DNA from: Atherix ibis
Taxonomy: Eukaryota > Arthropoda > Insecta > Diptera > Athericidae
Direction of reading: 5' to 3'
Length of the DNA: 64,000 bases
Assembly: GCA_958298945.1 (NCBI GenBank)
Contig: OY282606.1
Span: forward strand, 46,079,920 to 46,143,919
Part shown: positions 44,590-56,967 of the stretch, piece after piece
Numbering within the stretch: position 1 is the first letter of the stretch
Layout: each line of letters opens with the position of its first letter
Position numbers and translations under genes: made by a program
The notes under the pieces: generated by a model
The model's database searches: none
What the model saw: the letters and a program-made list of their open reading frames with translations, nothing else
What the model was told of the DNA's origin: nothing

Positions 44590-45930
44590 ATCTTCTTCAT
44601 GGACAAATTTAAATTTGAATTAATTATTTTTATTATACTTTTCGTCCTTGTAGGATATCAAAATATATCCTAAAAAATGTCCACGAATGTTCTTAAATTA
44701 TTTCCAAAAAAAATTTTTAAAAAAACGGTCCTTTTAAGGGCTAAAAACAAAATTGAACGAAGAGTCAAAAAATTACCTCCTATTTTCTAAGAAAACGGCG
44801 CCTGGTGTAAAAATTTTAACATTTTTAAATTTAAAATTTTTTAATTTTTTTTTTCGTATTTTTTGTTGTTGTTATTAGAATAAATTTAAAATTTGAATAA
44901 TGGATAGCTCCTATCACTAAAGGATGTTCAGTTTGATTCTAAAATTTTTTGTATGACTCCATCAAATAGTTAGTAAGAAATAATGATGCAAAAAGGATTA
45001 TTTTCAAGGACATTTTGTAATTTGAAATTTTTATTTTGTTTTTTTTTTTTTTTGAAAACAGAACCTTTTTTACTCCATAGAATATTAAATTTCAGTTAAC
45101 GGTATCCTACGTGGATAAATTTTTCTTTCAAGGATAAATTTAAAATTAACGGTATCCTACGTGAAAAAGAAAAGATTTCTTTCAAGGATAAATTTAAAAT
45201 TGAATTTATCGTTTCCTATTTTGAAAAAAAACATCTTTTTTATCTTCGCAATATATCAAAATTTATCCTATAAACATGCCCAGTAACCATCTAAAATAAT
45301 TTCTAAAAAAATTCTGAAAAACTGTCCTTTTAAGGGCTAAAAACAAATTTGAACGAAGAGTCAAAAAGTTACCTTCTATTTTATGAGAAAATTGGGTGCC
45401 TGGTGTATGTTAAAAATTCTATTTTCAATTTGCACATTTTTCGTATTTTTGTTGTTGTTATTAGAGTAAATTTAAAATTTGAATATTATTACATACGTGT
45501 ACTTCTTATCCACGCAGGATGTTGAATTTCATCCTATAAATTTTTGTATAAGTCCTTCGAATAATTAGCAAGCAAATGTGACTCAAAATGGACATTCTTC
45601 AAGGACATTTTTCAATTTGAAATTTTCATTTTATTTTATGAAAACAGATCCTTTTTATCTCCACAGGATATTAAATTTTAGTTCACAGTGTCCTACATGG
45701 ATTACTGAAAAGATCCTGATAAGAAAATTGCTTCGAAACGGTTCTTTTCAAGGATAAATTTAAAATTTAATTTATCGTTTTTACTTTTTTAAAACGCATC
45801 CTTTTCGTCCTTGTAGGATATCAAAATATATAAAAACAAATTTGAACAAAGAGTTGAAAAGTTACCTCCTATTTTCTAAGAAAACTAGGCGCCTGGTGTA
45901 AAAATACGATTTTAAATTTGCACATTTTTT
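44590..45930 (+). repeat. degenerate tandem repeat, period about 580 bp, 2.3 units
   Basis: Marker blocks recur in the same order. GAACGAAGAGTCAAAAA with TTACCT and GCCTGGTGTA is at about 44755-44805, 45350-45405 and 45845-45900. GTTGTTGTTATTAGA and the following TAAATTTAAAATTTGAAT are at 44866 and 45455. A GGATATCAAAATATAT-type block is at 44653, 45250 (diverged) and 45819. The units are diverged and non-coding. Confidence 0.75.
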
Positions 45931-46589
45931 CATTTGTTGCTATATGGAATGTTGTTTAGCAATTCTATCATCATTTTTGGTTGACGAACTTCTGTTGTTA
46001 GCAATATTTTTTTGGGATTGTTTTTTAAATTTTTGTGTTAATTTTGTTTTTAACTATAATTATATTTTTCATAGTTTTTTTTTGTTTTCGTACAATAAAG
46101 CTTTTTAAACTCAATGATTAGTACTTTGTGTAGCTCTGAAAAGAGCCGGTTTTTTTTGGTTTTTGATATTTTTGTTCTAGTTTATCTTGTGTGTTTTTGT
46201 ATCCGTGTTCAGTTTTTCCATGTTTTTGTATGTGCAGCAGTAATTTTTAATTCTTTGCTATTCATAAAGTTCCATGAGTCTTCTAATCATCCTTGCTGTT
46301 TAAATAAATAACCTAAACATTTTGGAACAGGACTCCTGATATACTTACTTTTCTTTCAATATTCCTATTTTTTGCTTGTTTTATTTGTATGCAAGGGACA
46401 CTGAGACAAGAGCCAGATGCCATTTTATAGCGCCACAACAATGAAGCCAAGTTACTAAAAGAAACTGGTTGATAGTTATTTTGACAGTAAGGTCGGAGAT
46501 TGCTATATTTAAGAGAGAAAGTTAAAAAGAGTGCTTTGATAAATAAATTGTCAGGTCTAGGAGAGCTCCACACTGGACGGAGTTGTATT
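45931..46589. other. AT-rich spacer
   Basis: T-rich DNA; a non-LTR fragment begins somewhere after about 46330. No gene recognised. Confidence 0.35.
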
Positions 46590-47308
46590 CAAAAAAAAAA
46601 TTCTGGGTTATTCAATTAAAATACGGTGAATATTGAGTTGAACGCCACAGAAAAGGGATAAAGCATGAGATTAGTTACCAATCCGATATCTGCGATATGA
46701 CTAATCCGAATTCTGAGAAGTTTTCTTGCTCAGAATTCCAAAATGATTATTTGAGTACTGACTTTTCGATGTTGGGCCAATGTGTGGACAGGAATTTTCT
46801 ACCGTTGGTCCAGCCTTTTTGCCTACGCATGACTGACTGATGATATTAACTGCCATTTTGTTCGGAATTTCAGTGGGCACTGGACGGTAGAGAGGCTCCC
46901 TTGCCAAACCATCAGCACATTCACTGCCCAAGATTCCTAAATCACCGTGAACCAAATGCAACTCGACGCTTTTATTGTTTAATAGACTGCAAGGAATCTT
47001 ATTGAGAACCAAATCTCGACTGCCGTTCTAATTGTCCACAGCTCGCCATGGAACGGGGAGCTCTTAGCTTGTAGATGTTAAAATTTCAGTGTATCGCACT
47101 GTAAATAAGCTAGATGACAGCAAAAGATGATATATGATCATAAACATTAGAACTGAATTGCTGAGTCCATCCAAAAATTGTAAGTAACATTTCTTGTAGC
47201 GTCTGAGTGATATAACAAGCAGAATGAACTTCTGTTTGAGTAGGTAGTGGATAAAACTTGTTTTAAGAGATTATAAAGAGGATAATTTTGGAAGCAAACG
47301 TTCTTATA

Positions 47309-48566
47309 CGTGGGCTACTATATATATTTCTGGCCTAATAATGAAAATGCAAATATTTATCAACGAAAAAGGTTTTATTGTTTTTCAAAATATTCTCCAT
47401 CAAGATTTATACACTTTTGCATGCGCTCAAACCAATTTTCGAAGCACTTTTTCCACTCCGATTGAGACACCTCCAAAACATGGTTTCGTTGACCACGCAT
47501 TTTTTTCTTGATGTGTGGGAATAAAAAGAAGTCATTGGGTGCCAAGTCAGGGCTGTACGGAGGATGACCCATCAATTCGACGTTTTGTCCGGTCAAAAAG
47601 GCGCTGGTTTGAGCCGATGTGTGAGAGCTCGCATTGTCATGGTGCACAATGATTCGACTTCTCTTGTTCGTTTTTCGAATTTCTCCGAAGACTTCAGGCA
47701 AACAAATGGTGGTGTTCCACTCAGAATTGACCGTCCTACGTTGCACAAGCGGAACAGTCGCCACATGACCAGTTTTGCCAAAGAAACAAGCGACCATTTG
47801 CTTCGAAGTGCTTCTTCCACGAACAACTTTCGTTGGATTTGACTCGTCTTGGAAGACCCACACGGTCGATTGCTGTTTTGTTTCGGGCTCATACGCATAG
47901 ATCCATGATTCGTCACCTGTGACGATCTTATAAACGTCTTTTGAAGCACCGCGATCGTATTTTTTCAGCATTTCTTTACACCAATCCACACGAGCCTTTT
48001 TTTGAGCGATTGTCAAATTGTGCGGGATCCAACGAGAACAAACCTTTTTTACGGCCAGGTGTTCATGCAATATCGAATGTATGCTGGTGGGAGAAATGCC
48101 TAGGCATGCCTCTATCTCACGGTATGTCACATGACGGTCTTGCATTATCAGTTCACGTACGGCATCGATGTTTTCTGGAACAACGGCTGTTTTTGGACGA
48201 CCTTCACGGAATTCGTCTTTGAGCGAGCGTCGGCCACGATTGAATTCGTTGTACCAGTTTTTCACAGTGCTATAGGATGGTGCTTCATAGCCATACAAAG
48301 ATTTAAGTTCATCGATGCACTCTTGTCGTGATAATCCACGTCGAAAGTTGTGAAAAATGATCGCACGAAAATGTTCACGAGTTAATTCCATTTTTTTGCC
48401 AAATTGATTTTTTCAAGTCACTGTAAACAACACAAATGATAGTCGTACGTCAAAACGTTCTGAGTACGTTTATGCTAAAAAATGTCAAACTTTCCAATGG
48501 AAATGTCAGATCGCACCTGGCAACACTTAGTGTTGCCTAGGCCAGAAATATATATAGTAGCCTACG
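47309..48566 (-). mobile_element. complete mariner with intact transposase
   Basis: Terminal repeats (core GGCTACTATATATATTTCTG) differ only at one of the outer bases, TACGTGGG against TACGTAGG. TA flanks both sides (47307-47308 and 48567-48568). It is 1258 bp, the length of an autonomous mariner, and encodes an uninterrupted transposase. It is inserted in a much more decayed non-LTR fragment, so it is younger than its host element. No other element in the window is intact. Confidence 0.94.
47375..48391 (-). CDS. mariner transposase, intact, 338 aa
   Basis: DDE/D transposase that cuts and pastes its element at TA sites. An N-terminal helix-turn-helix pair (residues about 5-110: FRRGLSRQECIDELKSLYGY, then YREIEACLGISPTSIHSILH) would bind the terminal repeats. 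The linker motif WIPHNL lies at 121-126. The catalytic triad is D160 (VTGDESW), D252 (HHDNASSH) and D287 (LAPNDFF), with exactly 34 residues between the last two, as in DD34D mariners. YSPDLAP is at 279-285. Typical mariner transposases are about 340-350 residues, so the length is normal. The ATG at 48391 starts the conserved N-terminus. No stop, frameshift or active-site change is seen. Activity is inferred, not shown. Confidence 0.93.
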   Translation of the reverse strand: MELTREHFRAIIFHNFRRGLSRQECIDELKSLYGYEAPSYSTVKNWYNEFNRGRRSLKDEFREGRPKTAVVPENIDAVRELIMQDRHVTYREIEACLGISPTSIHSILHEHLAVKKVCSRWIPHNLTIAQKKARVDWCKEMLKKYDRGASKDVYKIVTGDESWIYAYEPETKQQSTVWVFQDESNPTKVVRGRSTSKQMVACFFGKTGHVATVPLVQRRTVNSEWNTTICLPEVFGEIRKTNKRSRIIVHHDNASSHTSAQTSAFLTGQNVELMGHPPYSPDLAPNDFFLFPHIKKKMRGQRNHVLEVSQSEWKKCFENWFERMQKCINLDGEYFEKQ

Positions 48567-48780
48567 TAGATTAGGATTAATCAGATAGAGTAAGATACAC
48601 ATAGGTGTTCGAAGAGTTTCAATAAGGATAGAGTCCACTGAGGATGTCCGATGCGTTCCACTGGCTAGTCGGACGCAACGATTTAACGCTGCTTCGGCTC
48701 GCCTTTGACTTGAAACTGGCATTTTAGTACATTAAATGAGGGAATAGAGTAAAATGTCTCCTTTTGTCTAATCTGTAATT

Positions 48781-50219
48781 GTGACTATTAATGTACTTAC
48801 TGTTTAACCATACTGAATCAACGAATTACTCGCTTCGCAATCACCCTACATATTTATGTCGAAAATAAGGAGAAGTGAACAAATTTGCATCTTGCAAAAA
48901 TAACTGCTACCGATGATACAGAAACCAGGAAATTATTCACATTTAATTAGTAATTATAATAACGTCAAGGACTACATTTCATTATCATCCGTTATTCATA
49001 ACGTCATCCGTAGTACGTCTATAAGTTAATCCTGTTTAAGTATTTTGTCCCTGAACGGTTAATGTAGGTTGACAAGAAAACCTATCAGAAATAAGATAAA
49101 AAGGAAAAACAAACAAATTACAAATGAGGTACAAAATGTGAAAAAAATATTATGAAAATAAGCAGGAAAAGGAATACAAGAAAAAAATTATATTTAAAAA
49201 AAAACAACCTGAAAATTGAAAATATCAAAAAATTAACGAATGGATCCTCTGTGCGTACACTGTTACCCTCTGACATTTTTGAATATTACTGACCACCCAC
49301 CATCAGGTACCATCCCTCCCTCTTCGTTCGTTTAACTACTTAATTACACTTATCAGGTTACCTTTCGAGTTCGGTTATTTTTTTTTAAAAGGTAGATGCA
49401 CTGATGGTAATTTGGAGAAAAAAAGACGAACAAATTCGAACGGTGTTGTTTATAAAAAAAAATGGTCAACAGAGCCACCACATGTTACACATTTCTGTGT
49501 CTATGACAGAATGTTGATATGAATTTATGGCAAGTGAAAATTTATCGAGAGTGAAATGATAACAAAAATCCAAACAATATCAACACCAACAACAAAAAAC
49601 AAGAAAATATTAAAAAATTCATGTTCAATGAACAAAACAAGGACCCGCAATCTCATCATCCTTTTTAGCTGTCTCTCTTTTAAGCTGCGTTGTACTAATT
49701 TTCACATAAGAGTGGCTGTGATTTTTTTAAAAGTCAAAATAAAAAGAAACGTTCAAAAAATCAATCAAGTTTGTATAAGATCGGATCGGATCAACTCCTT
49801 TAACTGTGAATTGACAAAACTCGTGGAGAAGAGCCGAAAAGAGCAGTAAACCAAATCGAAAATGGGTAAATTTGAATAAAAATCAAAACCGAATTTTGGG
49901 TGATCTTCGAGAATTTGGATAAAAAAAATTTGAAAAATTAATCGATCGACTTAACACGACCGCCTACGTGTGCCATGTTCTGTCGTGTACAAAAGTTTTT
50001 CCCACGTTCAAATAAAAATTCCCGTTAACACATGAACTGATAAAAGTAGAATGCTTGGAAATTTTCAACCGAATCAAAAGTGATGCTATTCTGTGTTAAT
50101 AAATCAAAAAAAATGTCCTTTTTTCGTGAATATTTGCAGTAAAACAAAACAACAAAAAAATCAATTCACAAAATTTAAGGAAGACTTAAGGAATTGTGTG
50201 GTGTTGCGCGATAGTTTTT
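48781..50219. other. AT-rich spacer, nothing recognised
   Basis: No coding or repeat signal. One 97-residue Lys/Asn-rich open frame (49556-49849) has no family resemblance. Confidence 0.4.
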
Positions 50220-51570
50220 GATTTTAGGTTTGTGTTTCCCAATAAAAAAGCTCCTGGTTATGATCTAATAACAGCTCCTATTCTGACGAAAATTTCCCGA
50301 AAAGCTTTAGTTTTAATTACATACATTTTTAATAGTATCCTGCGCACAACCTATTTTCCTTTACTCTGGAAATTTTCTGTCGTAAAAATGATTCCTATAC
50401 CAAATAAACCCATTAATTCTCCTTCCTTACAATTCTTGGTAAGATATTTGAAAAACTCCTATTAAAACGACTCTAGTCAGTCCTAGTTAATGAAAAAATT
50501 ATTCCTGATCACCAATTTGGCTTCCGATCTGAACACTCCACTATCCAGCAATGCCATCGTATTATTGATCATATTGCATCCTCTCTTGAGAGGATATTTC
50601 CTTGGGCTATTTCCCAAGCTTTTGATCGATCGTATGTGGCATCCTAGACTCTTTTGGAAACTCAAGAGCTTTCTTTCTTCAACATACTACCTTATTATAA
50701 ATTCATATCTCTTCCAACGTCATTTCCAAGTTGCAATTAACTTAGAATTCTAGGAAATATATCCTATTCTAGCTGGAGTCCCACAAGGCAGTATCCTTGG
50801 TCCCATTTTATATAATATTTATACTCATGATATCCCATCTGATCCTAATACTATCATTGCTACTTATGCAGACGATACGACCACACTTGCTACCCATTCA
50901 AATCCTGACATAGCTTCCAACAATTTACAATCCCATATCCACAACCGTCAATCCTGGTTTAAGAGATGGAGAGTGAGGGTAAATGAATAGAAGAGTGCTC
51001 ACATTGCTTTCACACCAACCCTTTACAAGAGATTAACATAAATCCTCATACTAGACAAAAACAATTGGAGCCACAAGACGTTACCTACAACTTCTTAGAC
51101 TACTGGATACTAACAAACTTCTAATACAATTATAAAACCAATTAGGACATATGGAATTGAACTTTGGGGTTCAACGAAACGTTCCAATTCCTATCGGGTC
51201 CAAGCCTCACAATGTAAGATTCTCCGTAAAATTATTGATGCCACCTTTCATGTTCGTAACACCGTAATACATCGTGACCTAAATGTTCCCTTTGTTCAAG
51301 ACCTGTGCATTTCCCGCTATCAAAAATTTCCCTCCCGTTTATCCTATCATCACAATCAACTTGAGAGAGAATTGTCCTGTACTGCCCTCCCCGGAAACAC
51401 TCATCAGAGATTTAGGAGACAATGGCCTAGAAGAATCTAACTTCCGTTATTTGGAGAAACGCCAATGGGTGTTTACTCCCACTTCATGGTGCACAAGAAT
51501 GTAAATTAAAATATGTAAATCTGCTTGTTACAATAAAATTGTAGTTACAGATAAAATAAAAAATAAAAAA
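50220..51570 (+). mobile_element. Jockey-like non-LTR retrotransposon, 5'-truncated, with A-rich tail
   Basis: Plus-strand pieces in several frames: NKKAPGYDLITAPILTKISR, DHQFGFRSEHSTIQQCHRII, then [20 protein letters not shown] and TYADDTTTLATHSNPD, WFKRWRVRVNE, and the C-terminal NTIIKPIRTYGIELWGSTKR. The catalytic YADD is intact (50865-50876), but stops and frameshifts break the protein. It ends in an A-rich tail (about 51530-51573), as expected for target-primed insertion. Confidence 0.9.
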
Positions 51571-51573
51571 AAG

Positions 51574-53982
51574 GTTTTTGTTTCTACTATTTCACAGGGG
51601 TCTGTCTGCTTATCACAGAAGGTGCGAAATCCGATTGCTAATTTGTGTACCCAATTTCTTGGGCGGTTTAGATCTATGCTAAGCCTGTGTTGGTAGCTGT
51701 TTAATGCGAGGATGAATGATTTTAATTAATTGAGTTGGAGGTTGGACACTTTACTAATTCACCTCCTTTTCTGTTAGTGATCTTTGCTAACTCAAATCAT
51801 TTTTTTAAAATATATAAAATCGAGTACGTGGAATTTTTTTTAAAATTTCACTCAATTTTCGAACAGTTTATCGATTTTTTCGCATAGTTTAGTTAATTTT
51901 AGAAAAAAAATTCCATTTACACACCAATAATTTTGTGGAATTTCTTAAAACTTTAATTATATTTTTGTACCGAAATGTTTTTTTTTCTTTTTTACAAAAA
52001 TGCATTAATATTTTTTTTGTTTTTAAGCGAAATTATTAATTTGTAAAATTCCTGCATGTTCAAATACTAATTTTTCCAATTGATGAATTTAGAATCAAAG
52101 TTATTATTTTCAACACATTCTACAAATTCCATTTATAAAATTCTCTTTTTAAAAGATGACTAATTTATGGACCTTAAAAATGTTATTCAAGAAGATAACC
52201 GAAGAGATTTTATCGAATTTGCATTTGTTACTCAGAAATGATGAAAACTACAATATTTGAAATTTAAAAATATTCATAGCAGGAATTGATTGCATTTTTT
52301 GGTTTAGGTTTTGGATTTTTTTTAAAAAAGTAATTTTGAAACACTATCCAAATATTAATAAATAAATAATTTTCCGCTCTTTTAAACAAAGTAGACACCC
52401 AGCATTTACGATCATTAAGGGTAGACAAAAAATTGAAATTATTTACAGGTGGTATAAGATAAATTTCATATGCAATTACAAAAAAAAATTGTAGTCTCAA
52501 TGAAGAAATTAAATATTTCGGATACAAAATCTTTTGAACAAACACAGGTGCATCAGTTTTAGGAAGTAAAGGTAAATAAGAATAAATAAATAAGAAAAAA
52601 TCCAAAGTTTGAATTAATTTTTCGGAAACATATTGACACAAGTCTCATCTCCTAAAAGAACAAAAAGAAAATACAGTTTTCACAGTAATAAAAACGTGAA
52701 CAAGTGGTTCGTTTCAATACGCTTAATTTACTCTTGAACATAGGGTGTGTGTCATCGTCGATGGGTGTTCTGGTTCGTACCTTCAACAAGGATGGCAGGA
52801 TGTCTGGCACGAGTTTCAGAATGATGCTATCAATTATCCTTGTTTGCAATATGGTTAAAAGAGTTCTTGTGGTTTTATCGATGCCAGCTTAGCACCCCTT
52901 TTATGAGAAGGAACTGATATTATTGTATTGAGCAGCATAAGGATTTAATAGAAAAAACCTCCCTTCTGACTGGTGTACGAGTGGTGGTAATCCAACTTTA
53001 TAAGTAGTATCAGTTAAGGCAAAGAGAATATATTAAAAGGCAGAAAAAATTCACACTATAAGGTGCATTTTTGAGATTCTTTTTGTGAACAATAATTTTT
53101 ATTTTTATTTTCTTAGCTCCACTAGCACATAAAAGTGGACAATTATTTTTGTGTTATTTATAAGCAAAAAGAAAATATTTTTAAAATATTGAATATGCAT
53201 TTTTCTAGATTTTCACAAATAAAAAGAATAAATAATTTTTTTTAAATGGAGATAATAGATGGGATTACACTTGCACCAGGGAGGTAAGGTTTGGAAGAGA
53301 AATTTATAAAATTACTTTTCAAAATAGATAAAAATAAAACCGAAAGTTTTAGCAGGATAAAGGTTAGTCAAAGCAGCGGCTACGTACTGTATGCTCGTAC
53401 GATTAGCCAATGAGGCAAATTACTTCCAACACCTACTCTAGAAGAAAATCATCCTCCATTTTCTTATTGACTTTTGAATTGGAAAGAGGTCCATCCGTCC
53501 TTTCTCTTGATGTCCAAACCTCCTTACTGCGACCGCATTAGAAACAGTGGTTAAGAGCGATGGTGCGGATATCTATGTCACTGAGTAGATGCTAAAAGCC
53601 AAATACCGATTCATTTTGCTATAGGAAACCCTTCCTAGATTGTTCACACATGCAGCTGGCGATGACCACATAACATACTTTGCCAAGGTTCTTAAACGGG
53701 AAAACTTCCTAATATTTTTATGGAGAATTGTAGACTAACAACACGACAGTTGAGACTGTAATCAATTTCCCAAAACATCGCAGTGTAACAATTTTTAGTC
53801 AAGGTCTCATAGCCTTGGAAGCTATTTGTGGTGACCTAGTTCTCAGCTGCATCCGACATTGACTACTAAACAACCGGAACGTTTAGTCGTGGTGTATTCC
53901 AAGTCATGCTGATATCCCCGATTAGAAGAGAGCTGATCAACTGCCAAGGAGACTCTCCACCGTCTTATGGATACTGATCCAT
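51574..53982. other. mostly AT-rich, no gene recognised
   Basis: AT-rich to about 52640. 53360-53980 is less AT-rich and looks like old repeat DNA, but no family could be named. Confidence 0.35.
52652..52890 (-). other. unrecognised open stretch
   Basis: On the minus strand a frame stays open from just after a TAA near 52888 and reads IDKTTRTLLTILQTRIIDSI, then LPSLLKVRTRTPIDDDTHPM. Base and codon use look more protein-like than the surroundings, but there is no clear start, splice site or family. It could be a fragment of a retroelement or of a host exon. Confidence 0.2.
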
Positions 53983-54127
53983 CAATATTTTTTTTGGCGT
54001 GGTATCCGCAAATTGCCCGAGAGATGGGCGAGGGCAAGTACTCTGAATAAATTTGTTTTTACTTTCTATAAAAAAAAAAATGTGTTTTTTTTACTAACAA
54101 ACAGCGGATTTAAGCTTATACACCTTG
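53983..54127 (+). mobile_element. mauritiana-type mariner, 3' end fragment
   Basis: Matches the end of the copy at 22738-23981: the WRGI-KLPERW coding tail, the GAATAAATTTGTTTTTACTT block and the terminal repeat AACAGCGGATTTAAGCTTAT followed by ACACCTTG. The 5' part is missing. Confidence 0.88.
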
Positions 54128-54179
54128 TACATATAACCGGCAAATCAAACCACAAAACAAACAATTTTTAATACACAAA

Positions 54180-54500
54180 CGTTCTTCATACAAATCACAC
54201 TACGAAATTTTCATTCGAACTGTGTGTCTGAGCTCGTTGCCTAAAAGGATCGAGCGCCGCCTATTTGAGACGATTACACCATTCGAGCGAATCTCCGCAT
54301 TTTGATCGTCTCGAACATGCTCGATCAAGGGAAAGATGTTCATCCAACATGTTCGAGCACAAATTACACCGCCCGATCCGAGAACATGGACGATTTTTCC
54401 TAAAATTCGAGTATTTCTCGAATTGTGAAAACGTAGCTTAACCAGTCTTGATTCGTCCCAGTTTTTTGGAATCTCATCATTAATAATAATGAAATTTTTA
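54180..54500. repeat. dispersed repeat, copy 3 (TTCGAG-rich)
   Basis: GATTACACCATTCGAGCGAA, then CTCGAACATGCTCGAT and CCAACATGTTCGAGCA correspond to 29036-29140 and 34694-34800. After TTTTTCCTAAAATTCGAGTA it diverges. It is not linked to non-LTR sequence here, so the repeat moves on its own. Confidence 0.72.
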
Positions 54501-56967
54501 GACAACAAAAACTCACCAGCTTGGCTTTGACCAGTTCCGATTTAACGAGTTCCAAAGCCCCCCCACCTGCTAACCACATTTTCCCAATTTTCCAACATAT
54601 TTCTAAAATTTGGCAAACTAGTCAGGTTGCGCAGATCCAACATATTCTAAAATTTGGCAAACTATTCAGGTGGTAAGGGAAAACGCTTTGTTAAGCATTA
54701 TGGCGCCCACTATCCGACCTCGAATATTTATTATTTTTATAAAATTCCATTTGTTTTGTTTTCTCTCTATTCTGTGAATATTTCAACATTTTCTTCTAAA
54801 ACGATTATTGAATACAGTCGATAATTATTCATATTACATCATTGTCATCACAATTAGCTCTTCGTCGCCAGTCACCTACTCGTCCATAGATGCAAAAATA
54901 CTGCAGCAAATAAATATGAATAGCTGGATTTGCATATTAAAATGACTGATTTAAGTTATTCTATTATTTGGCCATAATATGGGTAAAGTAATTCTCATAA
55001 ACAGCGACGAATAATATGCGCCGGTGTCGTGGCACATAACTGAACTGTGACGTTTTTTGTTATTCGAACGACGAGACTTTGTGCACTCGAAAATAATAAA
55101 ATCAATAGCAATGAAATAGATGCGAGGATAGCGTTTGGAAGGCTTCATAAACCGATACGGCTCTTGTTGGGCTTCATTTTTCTATCAGCCGAATTTAAAT
55201 ACGTGCACTTACAATGTACCCAATATTGGTGGTTGTCACTGTTGATTGACTGATGGTGGACTAGAAAAAATTACCATGTCTCCGGACGACTGTACCATGA
55301 GACACTAGCACGAAGAGTAGATTTTTTCAAATAACAAATCGACAAAATATGATATTGGTGGTCAGGGAGCATTTTATGCCCTTGTAAAAGAATCTAGCTG
55401 GTCAAGAGAAATTGACTCTAACAGGACGAGGATGTGTTTGCCACTTTCATGTTAATTAGTTAATTGATTATCAATCGGGAACAGTAACTTGTTCAACGAA
55501 AAAAACCCTCAATGAACGCCATTTTCCTAAGGGAATATTTGAATAGTTCGACGCTATCGGATTGGACTAGCGTCACTTTTATTTGCAGTACGAACAGCTA
55601 AGAAAACAGTCGAAAGAGATTAATTTTCCGTGAAGAGCGGAGCAACACCCTCACCCCTAGTATCACTATGACGAGTACGAATTTGCATTAATTACGAGTA
55701 CTTCCTTTGGAATCAGGTTTTCTTTCATTTAACAGTGGAACCATCACATCACCTACGAGTACTACGAACCCCATCCGATACAATACCATAGACGACCGGG
55801 TGGGTTTACTTGCATTTAACTCATTTGACTTTTAACAACGACTTTGGATTTTTAAGGTTTTCCAAGTAATAATTCGCCACCATTTGACCAAAAATGAAAA
55901 TAAAACCAAAGAAAATGAAAAAAAAATCATTTCTAAAGTGACTTAAAAATCGATTGAACAGCTGTTGTAACAAGCCTTCGACCCTAATTGAACGTATTCG
56001 ATTTTAAAACGGAAAAAGTAGAGGACTTTTTCGAAAACAATCCAAAGTTCAACGTTATCAGAGTCACTTCATTGCTAACCGACATCGTTCAATTGATACG
56101 AGGAGATCAACATTTTTTTGTAATTTGAGCCTCTCCAACATGTCAGAAAGAGGAATAGAATTTTTTTTTCAAAAGTCTTACTTAAGGGATGAATGACAAT
56201 AAATTTTCCTTGCTATAGACTAATTTGATCTTTTCGGTAGTCCTGACATGCGTTCTAAAACCATTTTATTATATTTTTGGAAGGACATCAGCTGACCAAT
56301 TGTTTTAATTCTAAGAGAAGCAAATCCTTCGGTATTTTTATTTCCTATAAACTCAATTGATCGATATCAGGACTTTAACTAATAAAGTTTTTTGACTTAA
56401 AAGTGGATTTTATAAAACAATCAAAAAATTCAAAATTAAAAAAAATACTGCCTTGTTCACACCATAAAATGTGTGTTTTTTTTTGGTAATTTTCTAATTA
56501 TTTTCTGGAACTTACATAAACAAGAGGCAAAAGAAAACCACTTTTGGATACACTCCAAAACTTCACTGTTTCTGTAAGCATTCGCGTAAGAGGGTTGAAA
56601 GATCAAACAAGTGCATACGGTTCTGGCTTAGCGGTGCCTAGAATTTACAAGGTTTCTTACCCCATTATTAATGGGACTACTTACCAAAGTAATCTTTAAA
56701 TAAAAACTGATGCCAAGGAAGTCGTGTCCACGGTTTTTGATCATGGTGAAGTGGCTCTGACTGGAACTTGGTGACTGTGGTTAATCCCCACATCCCAGAT
56801 ACAGTCTTCGGACTGCTAGTGAAGGATACAAGTTGTGATACCAAAAACTGTCATTGTAGATGATGGTAAAGGTTTAGAAAAGGCCTTGCTACCAAGTCAC
56901 AGTGACGAGCTTGTAACTGGAAACCAGATGGAAACACAAAAGATGCTCCTGAAAGAATGGAATGATA
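54501..56967. other. intergenic, nothing recognised
   Basis: Mixed composition. A duplicated ATTCTAAAATTTGGCAAACTA block lies near 54599-54665. No gene could be supported. Confidence 0.4.

Larger units (their letters stand above)
46590..48780 (-). mobile_element. non-LTR retrotransposon fragment, split by an intact mariner
   Basis: Minus-strand RNase H motif LVHGDLGILGSECADGLARE at about 46950-46890. After the mariner (47309-48566) the element resumes with RRAEAALNRCVRLASGTHRT at 48700-48640. The family resembles 29216-30300. Decayed by stops. Confidence 0.72.

Noticed and set aside
46313..46573. 86-residue open frame on the minus strand
   Set aside because: Probably part of the neighbouring non-LTR remnant; no conserved motif seen.
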